Shown: positions 9,680 to 19,130, numbered from the stretch's first letter. The stretch: DNA of 64,000 nucleotides from Desulfobulbaceae bacterium (GCA_023544645.1 JAMJFO010000009.1:14882-78881); one strand, 5' to 3'. Translations and numbers: made by a program. Notes: a model not told the origin generated them from the sequence alone.

Positions 9680-10432
9680 ATGAACCTGCTCAGACAATGC
9701 TGCGCGGCATTTCGCTTCCTCACCATTATTCCATTGCTCGGAACATTCGGCACCGATGTTGAGGACCTGCAGGGAGCGCTGCCATTTTTCCCGGTGGTCG
9801 GCATTGTTCTCGGCAGTTTGTCCGGAGCGGCCGCCTGGCTGGCCTGGCAGATCTTTCCCCCTCTGGCGGCATCCGTTGTGGTGACATTTGTGCTGCTGTC
9901 CTTTTCCGGAGCTCTGCATCTCGACGGCCTGGCCGATTGTGCCGATGGCTTTTTCAGTTCCCGGGAGCGTGGCAGGATGCTCGAAATAATGCGGGACAGC
10001 AGGATCGGCGTAATGGGGGTCATTGCCGTGGTCATGATCCTCCTGCTCAAGGTTTCGCTCCTTTCGGCGCTGGACAGCGCCGATGCTGTGCGGGCCGCCG
10101 TGCTGATGCCCATCGCCGGCCGCGCGGCCCTGGTGATGATGATCCTGCTGCTGCCCTATGTCCGTAAAGAGGGAGGGCTTGCCACGCCGTTTTATGCCGG
10201 TCGTTCGGGTTGGCCCCTGGTCATCACCATGGTTCTTTTTTTTGGCGCCGCTCTTGTTGTCTCGGGCCTGAAGGGGGTTTATGCCGGCGCGGCAGTCCTG
10301 GTTGCGGTTTTTCTCTTTTCGCGCCTGTGCCACAGGAAAATTGGCGGGGCAACCGGCGATACCCTGGGGGCCTCCTGTGAAGTGGCCGAAACAGTGGCGG
10401 TATTGCTCCTGCTGCCGCATTTTTTTTCTTAA
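9680..10432 (+). CDS. cobS: Adenosylcobinamide-GDP ribazoletransferase (cobalamin synthase)
   Basis: Joins adenosylcobinamide-GDP with alpha-ribazole (phosphate) in the inner membrane, the last step of nucleotide-loop assembly. 250 residues, several hydrophobic segments and the family signature DGLADCADGFFSS (about residues 81-93) that binds the metal and phosphates. It begins nine bases after cobT and ends the operon. The four genes supply loop assembly; genes for corrin-ring synthesis are not in the window. Confidence 0.94.
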   Translation: MNLLRQCCAAFRFLTIIPLLGTFGTDVEDLQGALPFFPVVGIVLGSLSGAAAWLAWQIFPPLAASVVVTFVLLSFSGALHLDGLADCADGFFSSRERGRMLEIMRDSRIGVMGVIAVVMILLLKVSLLSALDSADAVRAAVLMPIAGRAALVMMILLLPYVRKEGGLATPFYAGRSGWPLVITMVLFFGAALVVSGLKGVYAGAAVLVAVFLFSRLCHRKIGGATGDTLGASCEVAETVAVLLLLPHFFS

Positions 10433-10519
10433 ATGCATCTTTCCGGTAATCACCCGTTGTTTCATGGCAATGGACTTTTAACTTTCCCTTTCACTGGATT
10501 CCTGCTATTTAATACCTTC

Positions 10520-10548
10520 TTGACAGTTTGCCGGGTGAGTGATAATTT
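10520..10548 (+). promoter_or_regulatory. Sigma-70-type promoter for the small exported protein gene
   Basis: TTGACA at 10520-10525, a 17-base spacer and TAATTT at 10543-10548. The -35 is perfect and the spacing ideal. Initiation would fall near 10555, between this site and the chosen start codon at 10581, which supports that start over an ATG-like start at 10539. Confidence 0.55.
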
Positions 10549-10580
10549 TACCTAAGAGAACACTAATTCCAGAATCCATC

Positions 10581-11033
10581 ATGACAAAGCCGTCCAATAT
10601 ATTTTTTATTCTGTTTTTGCTGATATTTTTGTCTGTGCCGCAGGTTCATGCGGCAAGCGTGGCCGAGGCATCCACCGGCCATGAACGACTTTCTGTCGGC
10701 AAGTATGATCTTTCAGGCATGACAGCAGACGAGCGGGAATGGTTCCTCACCTTTCTGAACGGCAATTTTTTTGCCGATGGCTGGAAGGATATCTCCGCCG
10801 AAATTCTCATTAACACCCAGGCCCATGAGCGGGATCAGCAGCGGAGCAGACTTGATGAGCTCGGCTACAGGATAGGACGTGAATGGTGCAAGGGAAATGA
10901 CGCCAGGAAGATCCACACCTCCATGCTGCGAAAATGGGGAAGCGAGCTCAGGGAAGCCGCTGATGATGCGCCTCATCGGCTTGATGAAGTCATTTTGCGC
11001 ATAGACCGGGAGGTCCGTGAATTACTCGATTGA
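10581..11033 (+). CDS. Small exported protein of unknown function
   Basis: About 150 residues. A clear signal peptide (MTKPSNIFFILFLLIFLSV, cleavage likely after VHAA) precedes a charged, mostly helical mature part with a GREWCKGNDARKIHT stretch and a C-terminal coiled-coil-like end. One Cys remains in the mature protein. I do not recognise the family. It is preceded by a good promoter and appears monocistronic. Its 3' end overlaps the 3' end of the convergent xseA by 12 bases. Confidence 0.7.
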   Translation: MTKPSNIFFILFLLIFLSVPQVHAASVAEASTGHERLSVGKYDLSGMTADEREWFLTFLNGNFFADGWKDISAEILINTQAHERDQQRSRLDELGYRIGREWCKGNDARKIHTSMLRKWGSELREAADDAPHRLDEVILRIDREVRELLD

Positions 11034-12410
11034 CTTTTTTCCCCCACCCTGCAGCTGAAATTCTTCCCCCAACCGGTTTTCACTGGTTTTTTCTATTCGA
11101 CATCCCAGCGTTCCTCGGTGCAGGATAACTTCGATTCTGTCGCCCACTTCAATCTGAGTCACATCTGTTATGACCTTTTCGTCCGGCTGAGAAGTCCTGG
11201 CTATGGCGTATCCACGGGCCAGCGTGGACAGCGGGCTTACCGCGTCCAGCAGGCCTGCCGCCCGGGCCAGAGAATCCTGCCGGTTTTCTACGGTTGCTCT
11301 GGCGGAACGAAGCAGGCGGCGGCGCAGATCGACCAGTTTCTGGTGTTGGAGCTGCAGGCGGGATGCCGGGTCAAACCGGCGGATGCGTTGGGCTGCCTGA
11401 TCAAGCTCATGCTGTTTACCCTGCAGCAGGGTTCCCAGTGACCGGTGGAAGCGGGCCGCCGCGTGGTCAAGCCGCAAAGACAGGTGATCAAGGGGGTAGC
11501 GCAGAGTGGTCAGCCGCTGTTTGTGCATGGCCACCCTGTCGTGGAACCACCCGAGCAGGGAGGTTACTGATTTGGCCTGGCGGGCCTGCAGCTGCAGGAT
11601 TCGCGCCCGCAACGCCGCGGTTTCGGGAAGGATCATCTCCGCGGCAGCGCTTGGCGTAGGCGCCCGCAGATCAGCGGCAAAGTCTGCAATGGTGAAATCA
11701 ATTTCGTGGCCCACGGCGCTGACCACCGGAACCGCGGATCCGGCAATGGCCCGGACAACTTTCTCCTCGTTAAAGGCCCAGAGGTCTTCAAGAGAACCTC
11801 CGCCGCGGCAGAGGACGATGATGTCTGTATCCAGGAGACTGTTGATGGTTGCCAGCGCCTCAACCAGTTCGCCCCCGGCTGCTTTCCCCTGCACGGAAAC
11901 GGGGTAGACGGCGATTTTTGTTTGCGGGCACCGTGCGCGGGCCACCTTGATAAAATCATGCACTGCCGCACCCTTGGGCGAGGTGACCACCGTGATGTGG
12001 CCGGGAAAAAAGGGGAGAGGTTTTTTCCTTTCCTTGTCAAACAATCCCTGGGCCGCCAGTTGGCGCTTGAGTTTTTCAAATTCCAGCTGCATGATCCCGG
12101 TCCCATGAAAATCAACTGTATCGACAATCAGCTGGTATTCGCCGCGCGGTTCGTAGACGGAGATCCGCCCCCGGCAGATCACCATCTGTCCGTCAGCCGG
12201 ATCGGTGACCAGGTAACGCTGCTGCATTTTGAAAAGCACTGCCCGGATCTGTGAATGCTCATCCTTCAGGGTAAAATAACAGTGTCCGGAAAGCGGCTGG
12301 CGGAGGTTTGATATTTCACCGGCAATGCTGACAAAAGGGAATTGCACTTCGATCAGCCCCCGGATGGAGGCATTGATTTCGGAAACAGTGAATATCCTGG
12401 AGTTGCTCAT
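11022..12410 (-). CDS. xseA: Exodeoxyribonuclease VII large subunit
   Basis: Catalytic subunit of the single-strand-specific exonuclease VII. 462 residues, family length. Residues ~1-100 form the OB-fold that begins with TVSEINASIRGLIE. The catalytic domain contains VVTSPKGAAVHDFIKVARAR and the RGGGSLEDLWAFNEE signature, followed by a long helical region. xseB, the small subunit, often lies next to xseA but is not seen here. The gene is divergent from the TPR protein gene. Confidence 0.96.
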   Translation of the reverse strand: MSNSRIFTVSEINASIRGLIEVQFPFVSIAGEISNLRQPLSGHCYFTLKDEHSQIRAVLFKMQQRYLVTDPADGQMVICRGRISVYEPRGEYQLIVDTVDFHGTGIMQLEFEKLKRQLAAQGLFDKERKKPLPFFPGHITVVTSPKGAAVHDFIKVARARCPQTKIAVYPVSVQGKAAGGELVEALATINSLLDTDIIVLCRGGGSLEDLWAFNEEKVVRAIAGSAVPVVSAVGHEIDFTIADFAADLRAPTPSAAAEMILPETAALRARILQLQARQAKSVTSLLGWFHDRVAMHKQRLTTLRYPLDHLSLRLDHAAARFHRSLGTLLQGKQHELDQAAQRIRRFDPASRLQLQHQKLVDLRRRLLRSARATVENRQDSLARAAGLLDAVSPLSTLARGYAIARTSQPDEKVITDVTQIEVGDRIEVILHRGTLGCRIEKTSENRLGEEFQLQGGGKKSIE

Positions 12411-12531
12411 GGATGACGGCTGGTCCTTTCGGTGGCGGTGAAATCATTAATGCTTTTTTCGCCCAAAGATGTATAATAAACGGTTCTTTACTGGTAACGC
12501 AATATGATTGTTCGTCAACAAAGAGAGTCCT

Positions 12532-13230
12532 ATGAGCCAACAGAGTGCATTTGATCGCCGGAATATAGAAGAATCCGCAGTTGTTCCACCTCCCGGTCTG
12601 CTGGAACAGTTGAATCTGCCGCCGGCCCTCATTACCTTCCTGCGAAAAAACCAGCGGACGATTTGGATCGTTACCGGTTGTATCGCCTTTGCCGTGATCA
12701 GCGGGGCGCTCTATGGGCAGTACAGGAGTCACCTGGAAGAAAAAGCAGCCAATGCCCTTGTCGTGGCAATGCAGGCAGAGGGCGCGGCAAAAAAGGAACA
12801 GCTTGTCCGGGTGGTTGATGAGTTCGGTTCAACGTCCTCCGGTGTATGGGCCAGGATTGAGCTTGCCCATCTTGCTGTTGCCGATGGTGACCTGGCCCAG
12901 GCGATCCGGGAGTTCAATGATATAAAAAACGAGGTGTCGGCCAAAAATCCCGTTACACCGTTGTTGCTCAACGCTCTTGGCGCTCTGTACGAAAAAAATA
13001 ATGAGCTGGACAAGGCTGTTGCCGCGTTCAGTGAATTAAGCGCCTATCCGGGCTTTGAGGCAGGTTCATACGAGGCCATGGGCCGGCTGTATGAACAGCA
13101 GGGCCGGAAAGCAGAGGCGGTGGAGATGTACCGGAAATCACTGGCCGCCGGACCAGGAGATGATCCTCTGCAGTCCGCCAACCCCAACCGGGAAACGATC
13201 CAGGCCAGGATTAACAGCCTGCAGGATTGA
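12532..13230 (+). CDS. Membrane-anchored TPR protein
   Basis: About 232 residues. A single transmembrane segment (residues ~43-62, TIWIVTGCIAFAVISGALYG) separates a short cytoplasmic N-terminus from a larger domain with tetratricopeptide-like helical pairs (residues ~75-225). Layout and length recall the YfgM/tetratricopeptide-like family that works in envelope protein biogenesis, but specific identity is uncertain. The ATG at 12532 is used because the preceding AAAGAGAG provides a ribosome site. A TATAAT at 12472-12477 may be its -10 box. Its TGA overlaps the panC ATG by one base, so the two are co-translated. Confidence 0.8.
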   Translation: MSQQSAFDRRNIEESAVVPPPGLLEQLNLPPALITFLRKNQRTIWIVTGCIAFAVISGALYGQYRSHLEEKAANALVVAMQAEGAAKKEQLVRVVDEFGSTSSGVWARIELAHLAVADGDLAQAIREFNDIKNEVSAKNPVTPLLLNALGALYEKNNELDKAVAAFSELSAYPGFEAGSYEAMGRLYEQQGRKAEAVEMYRKSLAAGPGDDPLQSANPNRETIQARINSLQD

Positions 13231-14093
13231 TGAGAGTTATCCATTCGCCGGCTGAGATGACCGCCTGGTCGAGGGAGCAGCAGGCATCCGGTCTGAAAGT
13301 CGCGCTGGTGCCCACCATGGGGTATTTTCACGATGGCCATTTGAGCCTGATGCGGGCAGCGGCGGGGATGGCCGACAAGGTTGTGGTCAGCCTGTTTGTC
13401 AACCCTATCCAGTTCGGGCCGGGGGAGGATCTTGAATCCTATCCGCGCTATATGGATCGTGATTGCCGGCTGGCCGAGCAGGAAGGCGTGAATGTGGTTT
13501 TCGCCCCCCACTCATCCGAAATGTATCCGGATGGTTTTCAGACCACGGTTTCGGTGGGCCGCATAACCAGACATCTTTGCGGCAGGAGCAGGCCGGGGCA
13601 TTTTGACGGGGTGGCGACAGTAGTGACCAAGCTCTTTCATATCACCAGGGCCAATGCGGCTGTTTTCGGCGAAAAAGACTACCAGCAGCTTGCGGTTATC
13701 CGCCGCCTGGTCGTTGATCTGGATATGGATGTTGCTGTACACGGTCATCCCATTGTCCGGGAAGCGGACGGGCTGGCCATGAGTTCCCGCAACAGTTATC
13801 TGGACAGAGATGAACGGCAGACGGCATTGTGCCTGTATGAATCACTGGCGCTGGCTCGTCGCGCCGCCGCCTCCGGGGTGCTGGAAGCGGGCGAACTGGC
13901 CTCCCGGGTCCGGGAACATATTCTCTCCCGTTCAGGCACCGAGATCGATTATGTCAGTTTTGTCGATTACCGGACGCTTGAGCCGGTGGACAGGATAGAT
14001 GCGAATACGCTGCTCGCCCTGGCGGTAAAGATCAATAGCAAGGTGCGCCTCATTGACAACAGCCTGCTGCTGACGGAAGAGGGGGCTGCATGA
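13230..14093 (+). CDS. panC: Pantothenate synthetase (pantoate--beta-alanine ligase)
   Basis: Condenses pantoate and beta-alanine with ATP to make pantothenate, the CoA precursor. 287 residues. The nucleotidyltransferase HIGH-type motif lies in PTMGYFHDGHLSL, the phosphate-binding region in FVNPIQFGPGEDLESYPR, and the KMSKS-like MSSRNSYL further on. The start ATG shares one base with the upstream stop (TGATG). panD follows after about 48 bases, so the last pantothenate steps are together; panB is not in the window. Confidence 0.96.
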   Translation: MRVIHSPAEMTAWSREQQASGLKVALVPTMGYFHDGHLSLMRAAAGMADKVVVSLFVNPIQFGPGEDLESYPRYMDRDCRLAEQEGVNVVFAPHSSEMYPDGFQTTVSVGRITRHLCGRSRPGHFDGVATVVTKLFHITRANAAVFGEKDYQQLAVIRRLVVDLDMDVAVHGHPIVREADGLAMSSRNSYLDRDERQTALCLYESLALARRAAASGVLEAGELASRVREHILSRSGTEIDYVSFVDYRTLEPVDRIDANTLLALAVKINSKVRLIDNSLLLTEEGAA

Positions 14094-14141
14094 CCAGGGG
14101 TTGTTTACAACATTATTCATTCAATCAACAGTAGATACGCT

Positions 14142-14504
14142 ATGTTACGTTTTATGCTCAAGGCTAAGATTCACAGGGCCACCGTCACCGAGTCGGATAT
14201 CCACTATGAGGGCAGCCTGACCATTGACCGCGACCTGATGGACGCGGCAGGCATCGTGCCGTTTGAAAAGGTGGGTGTATACAATATCAACAACGGCGCG
14301 CGGTTTGAAACCTATGTGATAGAGGGGGCGCGCGGAACCGGAGTGATCGGTCTCAACGGCGCGGCCGCCCGCAAGGGGATGGTCGGCGACCTTATTATTA
14401 TCGCCACTTATACCGGTGTTGCCGAAGACGAGCTGGACGGCTACGTGCCGACCATTCTGCTTCTGGACGCACAGAACAACGTAAAACAACAACTGGATAA
14501 ATGA
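14142..14504 (+). CDS. panD: Aspartate 1-decarboxylase proenzyme
   Basis: Produces beta-alanine from aspartate for pantothenate synthesis. 120 residues with the self-processing site between Gly24 and Ser25 (YEGSLTID), which yields the pyruvoyl cofactor. NINNGARFETYVI and GLNGAAARKGMVGD are conserved family segments. It follows panC and is followed after nine bases by the KdnA-like aminotransferase gene. Confidence 0.96.
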   Translation: MLRFMLKAKIHRATVTESDIHYEGSLTIDRDLMDAAGIVPFEKVGVYNINNGARFETYVIEGARGTGVIGLNGAAARKGMVGDLIIIATYTGVAEDELDGYVPTILLLDAQNNVKQQLDK

Positions 14505-14513
14505 GGTTCTGTT

Positions 14514-15713
14514 ATGCCTGGTTTTGAAGTTTTCGGTGAAGAGGAAAAGCGCGAGGTTCTCGAGGTCTTTGATACCGGCGTCCTGTTCCGGTACGAGTTC
14601 GGTCCCCAGCGCGGAGATGTTTATAAGGTAAGGCAGTTCGAAGAGGCCTTTGCCCGTTATACCGGCGCCGGTCATGGCCAGGCCGTCACTTCCGGAACGG
14701 CGGCGTTGAAGGTGGCCCTGACCGCCCTGGGCGTGGGGGCCGGCGATGAAGTCATCACCCAGGGCTTTACTTTCGTTGCCACCTGGGAGGCGATTTTTGA
14801 TGTCGGCGCCATCCCGGTCTTTGCCGAGGTGGATGAGACCCTGAACATGGATCCAGCCGATCTGGAGAAAAAGATCACCGACCGGACCGCGGCTGTTATT
14901 CCCGTGCACATGCTCGGCGCCCCGGCAAGGATCGAGGAGATCAAGGCCATTGCCGACCGCCATAATCTCCCGGTCATTGAAGATACAGCGCAGGCTGCGG
15001 GCGCTCGTCTGCATGGCCGGCACCTCGGGACCTTCGGCGCCTGCGGGACGTTTTCCTTTGACTCGGTCAAGACCATGACCACCGGCGAGGGCGGCATGGT
15101 CATAACCGATGATGAGCAGCTCTGGCGCGCCATGTCCGAGTATCACGACCACGGGCATGATCATGCTGTGAATCCCGGGGGACGGGGCGGTGAAGGAAGA
15201 CGGTTCATCGGCTTCAACTACCGGATGATGGAGATCCAGGGGGCCATCGGCCTTGCCCAGCTGGCCAAGCTTGACTCCATGATCGCGGCGCAGAAAAAAA
15301 ACAAGGCCCTGCTCAAAGAAGCTGCCGGCAAGATCCCGGGCGTGACCTTCCGCACCATACTGGATGAAGAAGGCGATTCCGCAACATTTCTTGCCTTCAT
15401 GCTGCCGGACCGTGAGCGTGCCGCGCAGGTGAATCAGGTTCTGCGCGACAATGGCGCTGGAGCCATCAATTTCGGTGAGAACACCTGGCATTTTTATCCC
15501 CGGTGGGAGCACCTGTTACAGGCAAAAACCCCGGCTGAAAACGGCTGGCCCTTTACGGCCCACGGCAAGCGGCGGGTGGTGTATGACCCGGAAGCATTGC
15601 CGCAGTCGGCAGGGATCATGACCAGAACCCTGGTGTACCAGGTGCCCATCAAGCTGGCTGAGGAACAGAAGGATAAAATGCTTGCCGCCCTGCGCCAGGC
15701 GGCTGCCTTGTAA
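14514..15713 (+). CDS. DegT/DnrJ/EryC1/StrS aminotransferase, KdnA-like
   Basis: A PLP-dependent sugar aminotransferase of 399 residues. It contains the cofactor Lys at residue ~186 in SFDSVKTMTTGEGG, SGTAALKVAL near the N-terminus and PVIEDTAQAAGA. The N-terminal MPGFEVFGEEEKREV and the later HDHGHDH and EGDSATFLAFMLP segments agree with what I recall of KdnA, the Shewanella enzyme that makes 8-amino-3,8-dideoxy-octulosonate for LPS core. The KdnA assignment is from memory of the family; the superfamily call is secure. The partner oxidoreductase KdnB is not adjacent. The gene appears to share the panC-panD transcript, an unusual neighbourhood. Confidence 0.8.
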   Translation: MPGFEVFGEEEKREVLEVFDTGVLFRYEFGPQRGDVYKVRQFEEAFARYTGAGHGQAVTSGTAALKVALTALGVGAGDEVITQGFTFVATWEAIFDVGAIPVFAEVDETLNMDPADLEKKITDRTAAVIPVHMLGAPARIEEIKAIADRHNLPVIEDTAQAAGARLHGRHLGTFGACGTFSFDSVKTMTTGEGGMVITDDEQLWRAMSEYHDHGHDHAVNPGGRGGEGRRFIGFNYRMMEIQGAIGLAQLAKLDSMIAAQKKNKALLKEAAGKIPGVTFRTILDEEGDSATFLAFMLPDRERAAQVNQVLRDNGAGAINFGENTWHFYPRWEHLLQAKTPAENGWPFTAHGKRRVVYDPEALPQSAGIMTRTLVYQVPIKLAEEQKDKMLAALRQAAAL

Positions 15714-15896
15714 GTTTACCCCCTCTGACGTGGGGACGGATATTTCAAACCGGAAGGATGGTTTTGCCGCTGGGGCTGGGCGAAGAGGCGACGGCAGTCG
15801 GGCCGGGTACAATGAGGGGTAAACGAGGTGTCGCGATGGTCTGTTGGCTTGGCGACGTTTTGTCAAACCGGCAATTGTGCTTTCAGGAAACAATGG

Positions 15897-15971
15897 TGGT
15901 GGGCGATACTGGGATTGAACCAGTGACCCCTGCCGTGTGAAGGCAGTGCTCTCCCGCTGAGCTAATCGCCC
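15897..15971 (-). tRNA. tRNA-Val (anticodon CAC)
   Basis: Read on the minus strand, a complete cloverleaf is present. The acceptor stem is GGGCGAT/ATCGCCC, the D stem GCTC/GAGC, the anticodon stem CTGCC/GGCAG with loop TTCACAC, and the T stem ACTGG/CCAGT with loop TTCAATC. The encoded 3' end is ACCA. Loop positions 34-36 read CAC, which decodes GUG valine. Confidence 0.95.
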
Positions 15972-16092
15972 TGCTCCCGGAAACAGATAATAGTGCATAC
16001 GCCGAATTCCGTCAACGTCTCTATCGTTCCTGCTTCTCACCCGTTTCTTAGCCGGCGGGGCGGAAATCCGATTATTACATATTATATCTGTC

Positions 16093-18306
16093 ATGTTTTC
16101 TTTGCCTAAGCAGTGGAAAAAGGTTGTGGACGCAACCACCGAGGTTGACCTTACCTTTCTGCTGTTACGGGTTTTCAGCCTTGCCGGCGGCATTGCCTGG
16201 TTTCTGGTTGTCCCCCTGTCCCCGAAAGAAGAGGCCATCCTGGTCCAGGCCCTCGTTTATTTTTCCATTTACAGCACTCTCTGCTACCTCTTTATTTTTT
16301 ACCGGCCGGACCTGTTGAAAAAAGTCTACCTGGCCTCTCTTTTTCTCGACATGATGTTTTTGTCAATCCTGGTTTATGCGGAAACAAGCTTTGCAAGCAG
16401 CTTTTTCCTCGGCTATTACGTTCTCGTCTGCCTGCACACCATTTATTTCGGTCTTGGTTTCGGCCTGTTGGTCGCGGTTTTTTCTGCGGTTTGCTACGTC
16501 ATCAGTATTCTGCCCATGCAGGCAGCCATTCATTGGACAGATCTGGCAATGAGGATCGGTTTCCTTTTTTTCATAAGTGTTCCGGTGGGGTTGCTGACAG
16601 AGAAGGTCAAGCGTGAAAAGGAAAAAGTGGAGCATTTCAATCGAACCCTTGAGCTCCGGGTGGCAAAACGCACGGCAAAGGTTGAATCCCTCCTGGACCA
16701 GGAGCGGTATCTCAGGGAAATTCTGGGCACGGTCGCCCATATCAACAAGCTGCTGATCACTGCTCCTGATATTGCCAGTCTGCTTGAGAACTGCTGCTCC
16801 CGATTTGTTCTGCATGGCTATTACGGATTCTGCTGGATTGGCCTGGTGGAAAATGAAGAGATTGTGACAGTGCGCACCTCACACCCGTCCGGCAACCCTC
16901 TTGTTGAACCACCCTATGCCGTTTATGATGCCGACGGTTTATTTTACCGGACTTCCGCGGCCCAATGCATCAGGAACAATCAAACAGTGATTCGCGCCGG
17001 CGGTCGGGAAGAAACGGATGCGGCCCTGTGGCGTAACCCGGAGGCGGTGGAGGGGTTTCATTCGGTTGTCAGTCTTCCCCTGCGCTCCCGGCAGGCTGCT
17101 GGGGCACTGGGGGTCCTGTCCATCTATACCTGGCGCCCGGAAGGCTTTGAGCCTGAAGAAAAAGAGATGTTGGATGAACTGGCGGGCGATATTGGTTTTG
17201 CCATTGATTCGTTGCGGCAGCGGGAGGTGGTGACAAAGCTTACCGCGGAACGTACGGCCAATTACGAAGAGACGATTTTCTCTTTTGTCAGCATGATCGA
17301 GCTGAGGGATACCTACACGGCCGGCCATACCCAGCGCGTTGCGCATTATTGTGAGCTGATTGCCAGGGAAATGGGCATTGAGCTTGAACAAAGAAAGAAA
17401 GTCTATAAAGCCGCCATCCTTCACGACATCGGCAAGATTGCAACGCCGGATTCCGTCCTGCTTAAACCCGGCAGACTCACCAGCCTTGATTATGACCTGA
17501 TAAAGCTCCATCCGGTTGCAGGGTATGAGATGCTGTCGAATATCGATATGTACAAGGACCTGGCCGTGATCATCCTGCATCATCACGAACGTCACGACGG
17601 CAACGGCTATCCCGATGGACTGCAGGGAGATGAAATACCGTTTCTTTCCAGAATCATGGCAGTTGGCGATGCCTTTGATGCCATGACCACCAATCGTATC
17701 TATAAGGCGAGAAAAAAGATGTCTGAAAGTCTGGCCGAGCTTCAGATCATGAGCGGTAAACAGTTCCACCCCGAGATTGTCCAGGCAGCGGTCAAGGCGT
17801 TCGCCGACGTTAAAGTCCCCGCTGCCATCAACCAGCTTCCGGCAACCAATCTTGAGAAGAAGAGGTTTTCCTACTTTTTTAACGACAAACTGACCGGCCT
17901 GCACAACGAGGATTACCTGAAGATCATCCTGAACAACCTTGATCTGAATCGCTATACATGCATGTATCTGCTGCATCTGCAGAATGTGCCGGAGTATAAT
18001 AAACGCCATGGCTGGGCCGGAGGGAATCAGCTGATCAAGGAATTTGCCGCCGAACTGCAGTCCTCATTTGCCGATTCTCTTGTTTTCAGGGCATACGGAA
18101 ACGATTTTGCCATAGTTTCCCAGGGGCATCGAACCATTGACAACAGGGAGATAAACTCTCTCGCAGGCATCCGGGACACGATAATCAGGGTTGAAATTCA
18201 CCATGTTGATCTGTCAACAACAAGGGAATACACTCTTGATAAAATGGAAAAGATGGAAATCCTGCCCGCTGATGCCGATGAATCAATGATCGATGACGCG
18301 CAGTGA
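16093..18306 (+). CDS. Membrane GAF / HD-GYP / degenerate GGDEF signalling protein
   Basis: Predicted cyclic-di-GMP phosphodiesterase of 737 residues. Six or so hydrophobic segments fill residues ~17-175, then a coiled coil, a GAF domain (~200-375) and an HD-GYP domain (~390-570). The HD-GYP domain has HDIGK, HHHERHDGNGYP and the GDAFDAMT motif, so the phosphodiesterase site looks intact. The final ~150 residues resemble a GGDEF domain (LTGLHNEDYL), but the active-site loop reads AYGNDF, so cyclase activity is unlikely. The order HD-GYP then GGDEF is less common than the reverse. No ribosome site is obvious before the ATG. The gene is monocistronic. Confidence 0.88.
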   Translation: MFSLPKQWKKVVDATTEVDLTFLLLRVFSLAGGIAWFLVVPLSPKEEAILVQALVYFSIYSTLCYLFIFYRPDLLKKVYLASLFLDMMFLSILVYAETSFASSFFLGYYVLVCLHTIYFGLGFGLLVAVFSAVCYVISILPMQAAIHWTDLAMRIGFLFFISVPVGLLTEKVKREKEKVEHFNRTLELRVAKRTAKVESLLDQERYLREILGTVAHINKLLITAPDIASLLENCCSRFVLHGYYGFCWIGLVENEEIVTVRTSHPSGNPLVEPPYAVYDADGLFYRTSAAQCIRNNQTVIRAGGREETDAALWRNPEAVEGFHSVVSLPLRSRQAAGALGVLSIYTWRPEGFEPEEKEMLDELAGDIGFAIDSLRQREVVTKLTAERTANYEETIFSFVSMIELRDTYTAGHTQRVAHYCELIAREMGIELEQRKKVYKAAILHDIGKIATPDSVLLKPGRLTSLDYDLIKLHPVAGYEMLSNIDMYKDLAVIILHHHERHDGNGYPDGLQGDEIPFLSRIMAVGDAFDAMTTNRIYKARKKMSESLAELQIMSGKQFHPEIVQAAVKAFADVKVPAAINQLPATNLEKKRFSYFFNDKLTGLHNEDYLKIILNNLDLNRYTCMYLLHLQNVPEYNKRHGWAGGNQLIKEFAAELQSSFADSLVFRAYGNDFAIVSQGHRTIDNREINSLAGIRDTIIRVEIHHVDLSTTREYTLDKMEKMEILPADADESMIDDAQ

Positions 18307-18347
18307 AAAAAGTAGAGTCTGTCCATGGTGTTGCCCCACGGTGCGGA

Positions 18348-19130
18348 TTAAATCATATAGACATCAAACCGGGTGGTTTTGCCCTTAATGCTGTGCGAGG
18401 GGGCAATGTCTCCCAGGGAGGGAGCTGTTCGCGGCCGTTTGACAACCACCCGTTTGCCGGCTGCCGCCAGAGCGGTGTTCAGCAGCTGTTCGGTATCGGG
18501 TTCATGGCCTATGAGTTCCTGCAGCATCTGCATCTCTTTTTTGACCAGCCTGCTTTTGTTTCGTGCCGGGTACATTGGATCAAGATAGACAACGTCAAAC
18601 CTGTTTTCCGTGCCGGCAATCCCACGCAGGTATTGGATGGCGTCCATGGCGGAAAATGTAATTCTGGCGGCAATTTCCCGGGTGTCTGTATGTTCGGAAG
18701 CCCTGCGGAGTCCGTCCTGCAGCAGCGCCGCCACCACCGGATTGCGTTCCAGCACATGCATTGTGCACCCGGAGCCGGCCATCAGGAAACTGTCTTTGCC
18801 CAATCCCCCGGTCGCGTCGAGAACACTCAGCTGCTGGTCCCTGCGCAGGCCTATGGCCCTGAGGAGCATTTCCCTGCTGCTGCGCTTTCTTCTGTACCCG
18901 GCCGGGCCCTTGACAAATTCCGCGTATACCAGGGCGTGCGGTGCAGAACTGCCGGGAATGGAAAGGCTCAGTCTGTCGCGGGTAATAGTGAGAACAATGT
19001 CCAGGCCGGCGCTGTCGGTGATGATCGGTACTTCAAGTGTCCGGGCCAGCAGTTCCGCTCTTTTTTTTTGCCCGGGTTCCGTATAGAATATCCCCATGCG
19101 GGGAGATGAGCTTTGTTGGGCCTGTTTCAT
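18348..19130 (-). CDS. rsmJ: 16S rRNA (guanine1516-N2)-methyltransferase
   Basis: Methylates N2 of G1516 in 16S rRNA. 260 residues. It shows the RsmJ-specific run of motifs: LDATGGLGKDSFLMA (SAM site), VLERNPVVAALLQDGL, VYLDPMYPARNKS with the DPMY catalytic motif, LVKKEMQMLQELIG and VVVKRPRTAP. It converges with the HD-GYP gene across about 40 bp. Confidence 0.93.
   Translation of the reverse strand: MKQAQQSSSPRMGIFYTEPGQKKRAELLARTLEVPIITDSAGLDIVLTITRDRLSLSIPGSSAPHALVYAEFVKGPAGYRRKRSSREMLLRAIGLRRDQQLSVLDATGGLGKDSFLMAGSGCTMHVLERNPVVAALLQDGLRRASEHTDTREIAARITFSAMDAIQYLRGIAGTENRFDVVYLDPMYPARNKSRLVKKEMQMLQELIGHEPDTEQLLNTALAAAGKRVVVKRPRTAPSLGDIAPSHSIKGKTTRFDVYMI

Noticed and set aside
14145-15512. 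455-codon minus-strand frame covering panD and the aminotransferase
   Set aside because: It is antisense to two confidently identified genes and lacks domain signatures.
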